From Jaapia argillacea MUCL 33604 (taxonomy: Eukaryota; Basidiomycota; Agaricomycetes; Jaapiales; Jaapiaceae), in the NCBI GenBank assembly GCA_000697665.1, contig KL197720.1:913613-977612 (forward strand): a stretch of 64,000 bases of DNA. The letters are read 5' to 3'. Below the pieces are notes generated by a model. That model was not told the origin of the DNA, searched no databases, and worked only from the letters and a program-made list of their open reading frames with translations. Shown in pieces: positions 1 to 11,041 of this stretch (position 1 is its first letter; the number at the start of each line of letters is the position of its first letter). The position numbers and the translations under genes are program-made.

Positions 1-650
1 ACCTCCGACACCTTTTCCCCGGTGCACCTATCCGTTCCCACTGCCCCACCCCCCTCTCAAAGTTCAATTCATCATATACTACAAGTCTCCGTTCTTCATC
101 TTTACCCTTGTCTATCACCTCCCGTCCTTACAGTAACTTCGTTTATTACTCTCGCGCGGGGTGTATGTTCCACCCGAATAAAGATGACTGACTTATCTCC
201 ATCCTTTCCGACGTTGAGTGATCTCAAAAATATCATATTCAATTGTGGCTCCGTGATGTGTGACAGCCAGTCAATATTTATTCTGAGGCTTGGAGAATAA
301 AACAAGAACGACGCCGAAATCCAGCCACTTGCACGGCGGTCCAAGCTGCTCACTACCAAATCGAGTTGTGGCGCAGAGGGCGAAATGTGATCAACTCCCA
401 CACACCCGAAGGGAGTCTTACGGATATCTCACCACTTTCCGTATCGCTGCCCGTTTATCTCATCAATCCTCGCTTAACCACTCCGTCAAACTACCCCTTG
501 GTATTTGTCAATATTCTCTTCCATGCACCACGAGCCTGCCACCTAATCGCCCGCCAGCAACACCCGGCCCAGTGCCAGCCAGCAGTAACAGCACCCACTG
601 TTCCTGCCGGCCCATTTCTGCCTATCAAAAAGTAATCGACGGACAAGATA
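1..650. other. intergenic, no gene seen
   Basis: Pyrimidine-rich sequence with only short open frames on both strands. It probably contains the promoter and 5' leader of the gene beginning at 651. I see no RNA gene or repeat here. Confidence 0.4.
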
Positions 651-3218
651 ATGAACTTTGTCTGGGGTCTCCTTGATTACTACGTGTTTAACAGGCTGCT
701 CAACGTCAGAATCGTGTCAGACGATTTATTTAGTGACGACGACGATACACGTGCCGACCCTTCTTCCTCCCTTCGAGCTCATTCTCGTCGTGGTAGGAGA
801 GAGACTACTCGTCTGCTCGAGCAAACGACTCCCGAGCAAGCGGAGTCGCCAACTACCTCCATCGTGATTCCTTCGTCGTCTGTTAGAGGTCTGCGGGCTG
901 ACCGCGACCGCATCGACCATGGTATTACTCGTACCCTTACTGCAAGTCCAGAGGAGCAGAGAAGGAGGATGAGGAGTAATAGCCTGTGGGATCGTTCGCA
1001 CCAACAACATACCACTCAACATCGCGACCTCGAACGAAGAGGCACCACTATTGGTGTCGGTGCCAGTGTCGGTGCCAGTGTCGGTGCCGGCGCCACGAAC
1101 GCTGGGGCTGGTGTAGGGCCTCGTGCAGACCCCGTCGTTACTTTTGCTGAGGATGCCCAGCGGGAGAGGGAGAAGGAGCGAAGAGGTTCAAGAGAGCTTC
1201 GTCAAGAACTCGAGTTACAAAAGGAGAAAGACTGTCTCACCATCCAATCCCTCCAATCCGAAAACGCCTCCCTCCAAACTAAAATCAACGCTCTCCAATC
1301 CAGTCTCAATGGTTCGATAGCCCAGCTCACAACTCTCCAATCCCAACACCTTGCCCTCCGACGCCAACACGACGAACTCCGACGATCACACGACGCTCTC
1401 CAACTGAAGCATTCTCATTTCACTGCCCTTGCTCAATCTCATGCATCCACCTCGACCGACCTATCTCGTATGACGGCTCGGTACGACGGGTTGAGGAAAG
1501 CCTATGGGGATCTGGCGAGAGAGGCGGAGGATGGGAAGGAAGAGCTGAAGAGTTTGAGAGGGTTTCTGAATAGAACGGATGAATGGAGTGGGGCTCAGAT
1601 CATTCAGAATGTCCAAGATTTGAATGGGGAGGCTGTGCAGTTGGCCGCGTCTATAGCCGACGAATTTTGCTCAGCCAGTATTACTCCTGGCCCTGGTGCT
1701 GGTGGCATGTCCTTTGCGCCTCGTAGCCTACCCTCATCACCTCCTCGTCCTCGAGCTCGATCAAGAACGACTAGCACCAGTATTCAGTCCTCTTCTGGAT
1801 CGCACTTCCACCTCCTACTCCCTCGTAACTCTTCGACCGAGCTGGTCCAACAAACGTTATCAGAACCGCTCCTGGCCTTGTTGCATAGCCATGATCATTC
1901 ATCGGACCCGACTCTAGTACAGTTCGCCATTCAGGCATGGCTGGTGAAGTGTTGTACACTTGTCTTTGAAGCATTTTATTTTGGGCTGGATGATAAGGTG
2001 GATGGGTTGTTGAAAGAGATGTGGGAGGATATATGTCGAACTGGTGGGTATCAATTCTTCAACCTGGAGTGTATTGCTAAAACTTCTCTCTTCTTCATAG
2101 AACCCCAGCCGACTGCTTCACGCTGGCGAGCCTTAACGTATAACCTCACACGCGCTTCTACCGCCAACCTCCCAACCTCCTCATCCTCACGACCCCATCA
2201 CCACGCAGCCGATTCCATCTCAAACTTAACCAACACGTTCATCCTCGGTCTACATACCATCCTCCAGTTTTCCTCCTCGCCTTTGTCGTCGTTTGTCGCG
2301 TCACCCTCATCGCCTTCCTTTGTTGGATCTCCGAGTCCCATCAGTCCCATGACTCCAGGCGTCTCTCCTGTGCGTCCCTCGCGGACGGGGATGAATGGCA
2401 TCTACAGCGCTGTGCCTGGGGCTGGTACCCCTGCCTCGCCTATTCGTATAGCCAATGGTGGTGGTCAATCGCACCCCCAGACGCAGACACAGGCACAGGC
2501 GTTCATTTCCGTCGAATCACTCAAGGAACGTTATTCAGCCTCGGCTGGTAGGATATTTGGCGACGCGGCCAAACTGAATGAAATTTTGAAGGTGGGAGTC
2601 ATGAGTGGGTGGTTTGAGGTTCTCTGTGCTCGGAACATCAACGCTGGAGGGGAGTTTGGTGATTTTGGTGGAGTTGGGAGTGTAAGCCGGTTGAGGAGTT
2701 GGTCGAGTTCGACTTCACCTGTTGGTATTAGTCCCAACAGGTCTGGAAGTTTGAGAATTGGGAATGGGAGGGTGAGGGGTAGTTTGAGGAAGGTTGGGAG
2801 TCAGATCTTGGAGGGCGAAGCTAGTCATTTTACTTCGACCCTCAACGCTCCCGTACAAGATCAAGGTCACATCGCGTTCGATCCTTCTACGATGGAGAAT
2901 GTGTATAAAGATGTGCTCTCTCCTTCTGTTGGAGTCGCAGTTGGAGTAGGAGGTGGAAGAGATAAGGACAAGGAAGCTAGGGAGAGGGAGATGGAGAGAG
3001 GTCAGGCAGTGTTATGTACGGTTGAGCTGGGTTTAGTATGTACGACGAAAAAGGAGAGGGAGAGAGGGAAAGGAAGGAGGAAGGGCAGCTTCGTTGGAGG
3101 CGCTGTTAGCGGTGGGGAGGGTGAGAACGAGTTCGGAAAGGTGGGACGGATTGTTGAGGAGACGAATTGGCTTGTTAAGCCAAAAGTATTGTTGGAGAGT
3201 GTGAAGGAGATGTTGTGA
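651..3218 (+). CDS. large coiled-coil, low-complexity protein of unknown function
   Basis: One open frame of 855 codons. The N-terminal third is Ser/Arg-rich and acidic (DDLFSDDDDTRAD). A Gly/Ala/Val stretch near residue 140 comes from 12-bp tandem repeats around 1060-1095. Residues about 180-310 are a heptad-like Glu/Gln/Leu/Lys coiled coil. A hydrophobic, helix-rich segment follows near residues 400-470, then Ser/Pro-rich linkers. The C-terminus is basic and Gly-rich. A 57-nt stretch at 2044-2100 begins with GT, has a CTAAAAC branch-like motif and ends TTCTTCATAG; it is probably an intron whose length keeps the frame, giving about 836 residues. I do not recognise the family. The coiled coil suggests a scaffold or cytoskeletal adaptor, which is inference. 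Confidence 0.75.
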   Translation: MNFVWGLLDYYVFNRLLNVRIVSDDLFSDDDDTRADPSSSLRAHSRRGRRETTRLLEQTTPEQAESPTTSIVIPSSSVRGLRADRDRIDHGITRTLTASPEEQRRRMRSNSLWDRSHQQHTTQHRDLERRGTTIGVGASVGASVGAGATNAGAGVGPRADPVVTFAEDAQREREKERRGSRELRQELELQKEKDCLTIQSLQSENASLQTKINALQSSLNGSIAQLTTLQSQHLALRRQHDELRRSHDALQLKHSHFTALAQSHASTSTDLSRMTARYDGLRKAYGDLAREAEDGKEELKSLRGFLNRTDEWSGAQIIQNVQDLNGEAVQLAASIADEFCSASITPGPGAGGMSFAPRSLPSSPPRPRARSRTTSTSIQSSSGSHFHLLLPRNSSTELVQQTLSEPLLALLHSHDHSSDPTLVQFAIQAWLVKCCTLVFEAFYFGLDDKVDGLLKEMWEDICRTGGYQFFNLECIAKTSLFFIEPQPTASRWRALTYNLTRASTANLPTSSSSRPHHHAADSISNLTNTFILGLHTILQFSSSPLSSFVASPSSPSFVGSPSPISPMTPGVSPVRPSRTGMNGIYSAVPGAGTPASPIRIANGGGQSHPQTQTQAQAFISVESLKERYSASAGRIFGDAAKLNEILKVGVMSGWFEVLCARNINAGGEFGDFGGVGSVSRLRSWSSSTSPVGISPNRSGSLRIGNGRVRGSLRKVGSQILEGEASHFTSTLNAPVQDQGHIAFDPSTMENVYKDVLSPSVGVAVGVGGGRDKDKEAREREMERGQAVLCTVELGLVCTTKKERERGKGRRKGSFVGGAVSGGEGENEFGKVGRIVEETNWLVKPKVLLESVKEML

Positions 3219-5084
3219 GTTTATGGTCATGGATGGACGGATGCTTTCTGGTATCAATCCCCCAGCCCGGGTACGAACGACGGCAGGGCTTTCGTTCTGC
3301 TTAGCTCCTCCTAGTCTTCGCCCTCCTTGGGAATCCTCGAAACTTGCCAATACCCGCCTACTGTGCTCGAGCTCTCAATAAGGTTCAAAACGAGATGTTT
3401 GGTCGATGATCATCCACCACCTGAAGATGTGCCCCTCGATTTCACGACAAAACTTCGTGGTGGTGAACGATCTCCAACCACCGTCTCTCCTATGCCATTG
3501 GATCGCACTTATTCAACAAGCTGATCAGACCTGACCCATCTGGGTCCCCGCCTACTTCTTCGACTCCCCATGACGTCCGCTCACCTCGCTACTCGCTTCT
3601 CAATACCTCGGGTGTGGTGGGTCCGTATGTTTGCATATCTATTGAATGTTCTGTTGCATTGACTGCCGCTCTGAATGTGTTGTCTGTATTTTTACCACCT
3701 TGTTTATTGATTGACTGTTTTGAGTTGGTTCCTCGCCTCAGGTCTCAGATGTCGCATGTCGGTACTCGAAACTCACAATCACCTCTGCAAGTCGACGTCG
3801 AGAATGTCGTCCGTTGTGATCTGACTCGGATAGGACCACCCCTTCCCATATGAACTCAGGACGCATTCTAAGTTGCTTCCCTGTCATAGCAGCCATAAGC
3901 CGCTGGGCGACCCCCCGGAGATCAACTATATCCTGCTATACTGTCACGACTCGAGGCGGTTGGTATGGTTCATCCAAGTTCCATCGCTCGTTTGTAACAA
4001 GCCTTAACCCCGCTGAGTTACATAGTCTAGCCATCCGTGACATGTAGGAAGCCTCAAGAGCAAAATTGGAGGTATGGCATCCCTACTATGACCTTTGATG
4101 CAACTGAGCTGTATGGACTTTAGGAAGGTCTATAGGGCCCCCAGGTGATCATGACTTGAAGCCCAATGATGCTGCCGTCGCTCCCAGTCCATGTGCGAGA
4201 CACGCAACATCATTGCTAGCCTTGGAACCGTATCTCTCACACAGAAGTCAAAGCGAGCGGTCCTTTTGTACGCCTTGCCCAGGGGTTTCTTGCGAGCATC
4301 CTCGGACAGGTCGGCGGGATTTCACTGCGCCCATCTTGAGGTGCAAGTGTTCCCATTCAACCACCCTCCACTTGGTCGAACTAACCCTATCGACTGTTGA
4401 AGCTTCAGGCTTCCCTCAGGTCCGCCTGGTGATGGATTCTGAACGCTCTCACCGTCTCTCTGGTAAAATATGTGGCGGTGGAATGGCGAAGATATCTGTT
4501 CTTTCGAGGCTAGCCGAATCCACGAAATCAAGGGGCACTTGTATGAACGTCTTGATATCAGAATCTGTCCCCAGACTACTTCGTGGACACTGATAGCCTG
4601 AGTTCACATCCAACCGGGAACCATAACTCACAGTATCTCCTCAGGCTCTCACTGATCCCTCAGCGCAGGGTCCACTTCTTGCGTTCACTGCCTCTTCAAA
4701 TGTCAACGCTTTGGTTCTTTGGTCGACATCTCCATCCCGTTAGAATCGTCATCACGTGCCTTGCTGCGGTGCAGTTGACCAAGGTTTACTTAGATCCCCC
4801 TTAGATTGCCCACGTTCGACGCTAAGTTTCCAATCCAAAGTGACACCTGTCCTGCATTTACATACCCCATACAAACAATTGATCAATCGGAGAGGTGAAA
4901 CGAGTCATTCTACTCCAACACGAAATATTGGAGTCATAGAGCACGATCACTTTCGATCAGGGTTGATACAGGGCTCAGAATGGCCAGGCTAAATGCCATT
5001 TAAGAGTGGGCCTGTAACGGCTTTCTACCAACTCTCAAATACCAACTCTCACCCCTTCCCACTCATCGACGTCCTCGAATAACC
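3219..5084. other. intergenic, no gene seen
   Basis: About 1.9 kb with only short, mutually overlapping open frames and no recognisable protein. The left part is probably the 3' region of the preceding gene and the right end the promoter of the DUF3224 gene. A short direct repeat (ACCAACTCTCA, twice) lies just upstream of that gene. Confidence 0.4.
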
Positions 5085-5468
5085 ATGGTCCAAGTCTACA
5101 CCCTCACTCACCATGATAAATGGGAGGAAGATCGTTCAGCGACCACCACACCTCGCGTCACCCCCGCCCACGTCACCTTTAACCTACCTGATGTCTCTGG
5201 TACATCCACAGTCGACTATCAGATGACATACCTCCCCGACGGAAACGCGTCGTTCATCTACACCGAGACCGTCGTGGTCGCGAATTTTGATGGGAAGAAG
5301 GGATCGTTCATCACTCAGGGCAAGGGGACTTGGAATGGGAAGGAACATAAGGCGGAGGGGACTTTTGAAATTGTGGAAGGGAGTGGGACGGACGAGTTGA
5401 AGGGTATCAAGGGTACTGGAGTTCAGGAGAGTTCGCCCTATGGGTATCGATTCGATGTTACTTTCTGA
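5085..5468 (+). CDS. DUF3224 family small beta-barrel protein
   Basis: Intronless, 127 residues. The start has a good context (AACCATGG). The pattern is that of DUF3224 (allene-oxide-cyclase-like barrel) proteins: a W-E segment near residue 13, then a strand with STVDYQMTYLPDGNASFIY, then a Gly-rich block with GSFITQGKGTWNG, then GTFEIVEGSGTDELKGIKG, ending in YRFDVTF. The length fits the family (about 120-140). The biochemical role of the family is not established. DUF3224 is common in bacteria and scattered in fungi, so the lack of introns amid intron-rich neighbours is compatible with an old transfer, but that is inference. Confidence 0.8.
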   Translation: MVQVYTLTHHDKWEEDRSATTTPRVTPAHVTFNLPDVSGTSTVDYQMTYLPDGNASFIYTETVVVANFDGKKGSFITQGKGTWNGKEHKAEGTFEIVEGSGTDELKGIKGTGVQESSPYGYRFDVTF

Positions 5469-6408
5469 AGTTGGAAGCTTGGGATCTTGGAGAAGGAGTT
5501 GTTTTCTTGGTTGTACCGATAGGTTTCGAGAAGGGAACAAAACTTTCACTATCTTCCACTCATCTATCCTGAATCGACGAACAAATGAGTACCTGACGCA
5601 GTTTCAAGCCACAAGAGAGTGGCTGATTGTATTTGTCCTTGTATTCATGCCTATCTTTGCTGTAAGTTCGGATAAATCCACGACCACCGTCACCCATGCC
5701 CCAAATGTGCCCTTAACTTGGCGTCTCCATCAAAGTTCTCCTTCGAACTATGCCTCAGCCCACAAATCACGTCTGTTTTCGAATGCCATACAAATGCACC
5801 GGATCGTTTCAAAGGAAGATACACATTAAACTCACAGTTAACTTACATTACAGATGTCGCTGAGCTAGGCGGCGCTGTACGGACCCCAAGCTGCGTTATC
5901 TCCGGCTGGATCACTACTCTGCTCTCTGCAGTTCGCAGCAAAACAATCTATACCTCGACGTCCACATTCTGGGCTGCGTATGCTTTGGTTGCTGTCTTCC
6001 CTACGCCCAATATGTATCGCATGGTTGCGATCGTCCATTTCGTTGTCTGTCATCTGTTTATGTTTTGTGCTCGGGCCTGCACGGCTGGAGCGTAGGACAG
6101 TCTTGCCCTCCTGGAGTCTCCATTAAATGAAGGCTGTCGTGCAATCTCTCGGTCGTTTCCTCGCAGACGTTCAAACTCTATTCCTTGACGGAGCAATGCT
6201 ACTCCCGCGACGGGTTGTCTTTGAGCCGCAGCGGTTCGCTGGAGGCTAGCCTTACCATCCAGCTCGGGAATAGATGCGCGATGCACTTTTCCCTTACACG
6301 CACTCCACTCGGGTCTTGACTGCTCCTTCAAAATATGGCTTGAAATAGTGCTGATCATCTCGTTGGAGAAGCCTTTGCGCACCCGCATCATACGATTGCC
6401 CATCAGCG
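5469..6408. other. intergenic, no gene seen
   Basis: Short frames on both strands, including a 145-codon minus-strand frame at 6050-6487 that is Arg-rich, lacks recognisable motifs and overlaps the start of the ubiquitin-like gene. I treat it as a shadow. Confidence 0.4.
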
Positions 6409-7323
6409 ATGCCTTCAAGACCACACGTATCTTCTCCACAACCAACAACCAACAACGTCGTCGGTACTGCCTTCGATGCAAGGGCACATAATATTGACTG
6501 TTTCTGCTTTACTGCGATTTCATCGGACAAGCAGACGATCCTTCATCTTCAAGCTGCTCCGACCGATACAGTCCAATTCGTCAGATTAGCGATATCGTTT
6601 TTTGCGGGGATTCCTCTAGGTATGCTATGTTTTTCGACGTCGTTCGGATTTTACTCATAGGCGAAGATGGGGTACACCTTAATCATCATGGCAAGCAGCT
6701 TGTAGAGGTTGATGAGACTCTCGAGTCTTGTGATATCAAAGTAGACTCGGTGGTCGAGTTTGAGGTTCCGAGGGGTCCTCTGCCGCGAAGTGTTCCAACT
6801 GTATCCGGTGAATGGGTGCCGTTCATACGCGGCTCTCCTCAAACAACTTCTCCGAACCAAAGTGAGGTCTCTATCTTGGGTGAGTAACCTTCCAGTTTCA
6901 TAGTGTGAAGGCGGAATTGACTGTATGACATTTCGTTCCTTGTAGCTCCCAAGGAAGCGAGGAAGGGATCGTCGTTGTCACATGTTTTGCAAGCTAGTCT
7001 TCCTCCCAAGGATGACACGAGGGTCGGCGAGGGCGACCTTCCACTTCCAGAGTAAGTCGGGATTCTTCGATGGGAGTTTGTTCTACCAATCACCGTTTTT
7101 TTAGGGTATGGCCCACACAGGTCGAGCGAGCTCAATCCGCTTTGGACTTTGGTTTCAGGCTTTGAGAGAATGGGCCCCATTGGGGAAAGAGCGACGTTCG
7201 CCGGTATGATATTGAAGTTGTAGGTAGTAGACGTTATAGTATCGTCTCGTTCGTGACCATTGCAAATGGCTCCCTGCCTCCTCCAGAGATCGATTCAATT
7301 GGTTACTGCAAGCCAAAATGTAA
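6409..7323 (+). CDS. ubiquitin-like-fold protein, 3' end uncertain
   Basis: Exon 1 (6409-6619) and exon 2 (from 6661) join across a 41-nt GTATGC...ATAG intron to give a ubiquitin-like domain: TILHLQAAPTDTVQFV resembles the first strands and helix, GIPLGEDGVHLNHHGKQL the central turn, and ETLESCDIKVDSVVEFEV the last strands. Exon 2 ends near 6880 (GTGAGT), and a further exon runs from about 6948 to 7051. After that two readings are possible: read-through to a stop at 7165, or a 38-nt intron followed by a Trp-rich tail and another intron, with a stop at 7323. I give the longer one. No C-terminal Gly-Gly is seen, so it is probably not a conjugated modifier. Its role is unknown. Confidence 0.5.
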
Positions 7324-7858
7324 GCGGAATCCAGGCCGTAACGTCTCACGGAAATAGCGATGCGAATTCTCCCCTACCCAGGAACGTTCGAAAATATAGA
7401 TGAGAGAACGTTGGTTGGAGTTCTCAAGCGGTTAGGTTCTCGTCTCACGTTGGAGCAGGGACGTGTTTCTTGCCATCAGTTCAGTGCATTGACCTTCACC
7501 GATGCAGACGGTATACAAGCCTATTCAACGCGATTCATTCATAGAAAGGGGTCAAGATTAGAATGTTCTGGCATCCAGGTCATCGTTGTTTCAGGCCCGT
7601 TGCAGGCCTTATAAAGTTATAACGCAGCCATCGGAGTTGACGCTGGCCGTGATTGCGAAGGACGCCACCTCCGCATTTGGATTATGACGGAACGTCATTG
7701 GTTGGAGGTCGGCCTCAGCCGGCGCCAGGGCAATATAGAGTTCGATACTCAACACCCCCTCTGACCCACAACCAAATCACAAAGAAACAGGTCCATCCCC
7801 ACCGACATCCTTCTCCACCAACCACCACCACCAACGACGGCGGCGACGGCAGAACAGC
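7324..7858. other. intergenic with an unplaced open frame
   Basis: An 84-codon plus frame at 7360-7614 contains a segment (HQFSALTFTDADGIQAYSTR) faintly like a uDENN strand, but no intact DENN domain can be built around it. The rest is the 5' leader and promoter of MAF1. Confidence 0.3.
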
Positions 7859-7859
7859 C

Positions 7860-8948
7860 ATGAAATACATCGAATTCCCCGAACTCGAACGTCTCTCCCA
7901 AGCACTCACCCACGAAGGTCCAGAATGTGCCGTCCACACCCGCATTGAAGCCTACAGCTGCAAAGCCATCAAACGCGACAAGAAACTCTTCCGATCCCTC
8001 GAAACAGCCTACGCAGACGAAGTCTCCCATTCCCCTCCCATACCCTCCTGGATGAACATTGACCGCGAAGAAGCCGAAATGACACCATTCGGTCCTTTCG
8101 ACAAGCATTCCTCCCGAAAGACCCTCTACCTCTTGATCGCGACGCTTAATATCGCGTTTCCTGATTATGATTTTTCGGATGTGAGGCCAAGTCAGTTTAA
8201 TAGGGAGGAGAGTGGCGCTGGCGTGTTGAATTCGCTTAGTACCACTCTTACTGCGCCGCACAGGGCTGGTATGAGAGCACCTAGGACGTACTCGTCTTAC
8301 CCACCGAATTCACCGAATCTGTTCCCTTCGTCGGTACCCACTTCGTCCTCACCAACCAACTACACCCTCAGTGCCTATTCTCCACCCAAAATCGTCACAG
8401 GAACCCATCCGACCCTTTATCGCATCCTCGACGACGTGATAGGATTGTCAGAATGTGAAGTCTTCACATACGTACCCGATATTGAATTCGATCCCCACGC
8501 GAACGATTTATCGGACGACGAAGACGACGCTGCTTCTGAGGACGAGGAGACGTCTACTGATGATGAAGAGACTACGTTCCAGTTTGACGATTATGATGTG
8601 GATGAGACGAGTAGGGCGCCGAGGCTGGCTTGGAGGAGGACTTCGTCTGATACGGAGGGTAGTGAAGAGTTGTCGAATTCGTACCCGCATATACGATCAA
8701 AGAGACGCGGAGCGTTGCTTTGGAGTTCGCATTGGTTTTTCTTGAATAGGAAGATGAAGAGGATATTGTTTATTTCGGTTTGGGCGAGGACGAGGGGTGG
8801 GGTTTCATGGGATGAAGGAGATGATGTTTCGTATGATGTTTCGTTTGGGTCGCCGGAGAAGGTTAGTAGTACCAGTGAGAGGTTCCATGGATGGGAGGGT
8901 GCGGTGGGGGCTGGAGCGAGAGCTATGGGACTGAGCGCGTCGATCTGA
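7860..8948 (+). CDS. MAF1: Maf1, repressor of RNA polymerase III
   Basis: Maf1 binds RNA polymerase III and Brf1 and shuts down tRNA and 5S transcription under stress or TOR inhibition. The three conserved Maf1 blocks are visible: block A from the start (MKYIEFPELERLSQAL, then IEAYSCK), block B (SSRKTLYLLIATLNIAFPDY) and block C (WFFLNRKMKRILFISVWAR). I chose the ATG at 7860 because it begins block A; the frame is open upstream to 7653, but that part is low-complexity leader. Intronless, 362 residues from this start. Between blocks B and C sits a fungal-type Ser/Pro linker and a long acidic insert (about residues 220-260) rich in D/E; such linkers carry regulatory phosphosites in other Maf1 proteins. 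Confidence 0.94.
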   Translation: MKYIEFPELERLSQALTHEGPECAVHTRIEAYSCKAIKRDKKLFRSLETAYADEVSHSPPIPSWMNIDREEAEMTPFGPFDKHSSRKTLYLLIATLNIAFPDYDFSDVRPSQFNREESGAGVLNSLSTTLTAPHRAGMRAPRTYSSYPPNSPNLFPSSVPTSSSPTNYTLSAYSPPKIVTGTHPTLYRILDDVIGLSECEVFTYVPDIEFDPHANDLSDDEDDAASEDEETSTDDEETTFQFDDYDVDETSRAPRLAWRRTSSDTEGSEELSNSYPHIRSKRRGALLWSSHWFFLNRKMKRILFISVWARTRGGVSWDEGDDVSYDVSFGSPEKVSSTSERFHGWEGAVGAGARAMGLSASI

Positions 8949-10325
8949 AGAAAGGCGTTTGTGAGTCAGATCGCCTTCGCTTCTATTATCGTCAATGACT
9001 CACACTTTGCGGATCTACAGATTTGGATTCAAGACTCCTGCCAGAACCATGGCTTCCGGAAATGATTCTTCGTCACCTATGAAAACCTTCATACCCGTGT
9101 GTTTATTGCTTGATATTCAGGCTGGTTGTATTATGTCGGTGTACATTTTCCATACTGTAATAACCGCGGGCGCGGTAATATTGCTGGACTTACCTTAGTG
9201 TTATATTCGCGAAATATGTATTTTTTCCATGTAGTGTGCTGGGATGAGAGCGTGTGGTAAGTGAGGTTGAGTCAGGCCACGAGTCAGGAGTGACTCGAGC
9301 GAACTTGTGAGGAAAGGGAGGCTTTCCCGGAATTCAGCTTAGTTCAGACTCATGAGCACATGGGTAAGCAGTATATTGTGAGGTGGTAGATCTGTAACTG
9401 GATGGATGTCAGCGTCGGCGAGAGGCAAGGAGGATGATGGGCGCACCGTTTACATGACTGGATCGTGGTGGGGATGATCTACGAGGCCGCAGTACACAGA
9501 AACATCGCTCCCATGCTCACAAACCAAGTCTGGTGTGGCGTTCAAATCCCATGTTTCTTTGGTTCGATTAACCACTCCCGAGAATATGCAAGGATCGAAG
9601 GTGGGAGAGACGGAAAGCGTTCTACTAGCGATGAGTCTCTGGTAGACAGGGTAGGAGAGATGGGTGAGATGAACAGACGGATACGGGATTGAAAGTGAAA
9701 AGCGATGAAGATTGGGATCGATAACCAGCGCGTAAAATAGGATCAGAAGAAAAAAACATGTCAGAGTGTGAAGTTGATGGAGGGATCGATATCCGCCCAA
9801 ATATGGGAACTCGACCAGGCCTTCCGACGATCTGCGCTGCAGTTTCCAGACTGGGACTGGGAGATGGGGGCTCTGGAGCTATCGAGTACGTTATATTTTG
9901 CGTGGAGCGTATGCGAGGATGGGGTTGGGATGTGGGTTCAAGTATAAAGATGGGAGGAAAAACATTGGAGAGTTGACATTGTGACATTACGACAGACAGA
10001 ACAATCTGAGATGTTGACATCTTCACAGCCTCCCTATAAACACACTGCGGTTCGACGGCCATCCAAATAATTTATTACAGTAAGATGCTCCTCAAGCTCC
10101 TACCCTTCTGTCCTTCGCCAATATCCCCTTCGCACTACCATCGTCGGTCATAGGAACGAAGCCAGCACAATCCACAACCGGAAATAACAATGACATCACC
10201 GATATGGCTATTGTCGACGTCACATGCCTATGCCCGCATTTCTGGCAAAGTATAAAACCAAGGTTCACTCAGTCCCAAAGTCTCCTTATCCTTTCTCTCA
10301 CCAACCAACACAATACACACCAACC
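8949..10325. other. intergenic, no gene seen
   Basis: A minus-strand frame at 9450-9800 begins with a hydrophobic stretch (TCFFLLILFYALVI) but has no family signature and no clear splicing partner. I leave it unannotated. The right end is the promoter of the four-exon gene at 10326. Confidence 0.35.
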
Positions 10326-11041
10326 ATGTACTCCATCGCCCGCCAAACAGCTTTCAAACGCTCACTTGCACCCCTCGCTCGCTCACCAGCAGCGGTCGTA
10401 GGAGCAACCAGATCGTCAAGGTATACATTCGTCCCCTTTCACGTGTTAAAGCTTCAGTCGTGGGTTGTGTGGGCTAACTCTGATAAAGACATTATAGTTC
10501 TATGCATGATAACGATCCAGAGGTGCTCGAAAGAGAAAAACATAGAAATTTGAGTGGGAGACAACACGAGACATCCACTCCACTGCGAACCGCTCCTGGA
10601 TGGAACGAGAGTCTTGCCAGCCATTCAGAAGCTTCTGTCAAGGTCTGTCCATAATATTCTCCGCTTGTATACGTTGATTCCAGCGAGATGGTCGATATCT
10701 CAGGCCGATAAACATGATCACCTCACACCAGAAGAAATGCAAAGACATACCGTCGACTACGTCCAATCTCGACACCATCCTGAAGACCGTCTCTCCCGTC
10801 GCGTATCCGAAGAGCTCGACTCTGTCACTGGTCCTCTTTCTAGCGCAAGCGGGTCATCCGGTGGTGGAGATTTCATCGAGAATGGGAATATCAGGACTAC
10901 CAGGAAGGTGGTGATTGAAGAACATGAGGTGCGTAAAGAGGACTTCACTCCGAGTGAGGATGTGGTTCGTTGTGTTTCTCCTTTCAGTTGAGGAGAGCTG
11001 ACAGGTCTTTCTAGGTTAAAGGGGAACGCGGGGATGTTTGA
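10326..11041 (+). CDS. small fungal protein with mitochondrial-type N-terminus
   Basis: Four exons splice in frame: 10326-10420, 10498-10642, 10704-10964 and 11015-11041, giving 175 residues. The N-terminus (MYSIARQTAFKRSLAPLAR) is rich in Arg/Ser/Ala with no acidic residue, like a matrix-targeting presequence. The mature part is hydrophilic: APGWNESLASHSEASVKAD, then TPEEMQRHTVDYVQSRHH, and a short acidic/basic end (KGERGDV). Similar short proteins occur across filamentous fungi and are annotated as hypothetical. The exon 3 acceptor (10701-10703) was chosen because the earlier AG breaks the frame. Function unknown. Confidence 0.75.

Noticed and set aside
7360-7614. Plus-strand frame with a faint uDENN-like strand
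   Set aside because: A single short segment without the rest of a DENN module; probably chance.
9450-9800. Minus-strand frame with a hydrophobic start
   Set aside because: No splice partners, no family signature, and the flanks look intergenic.
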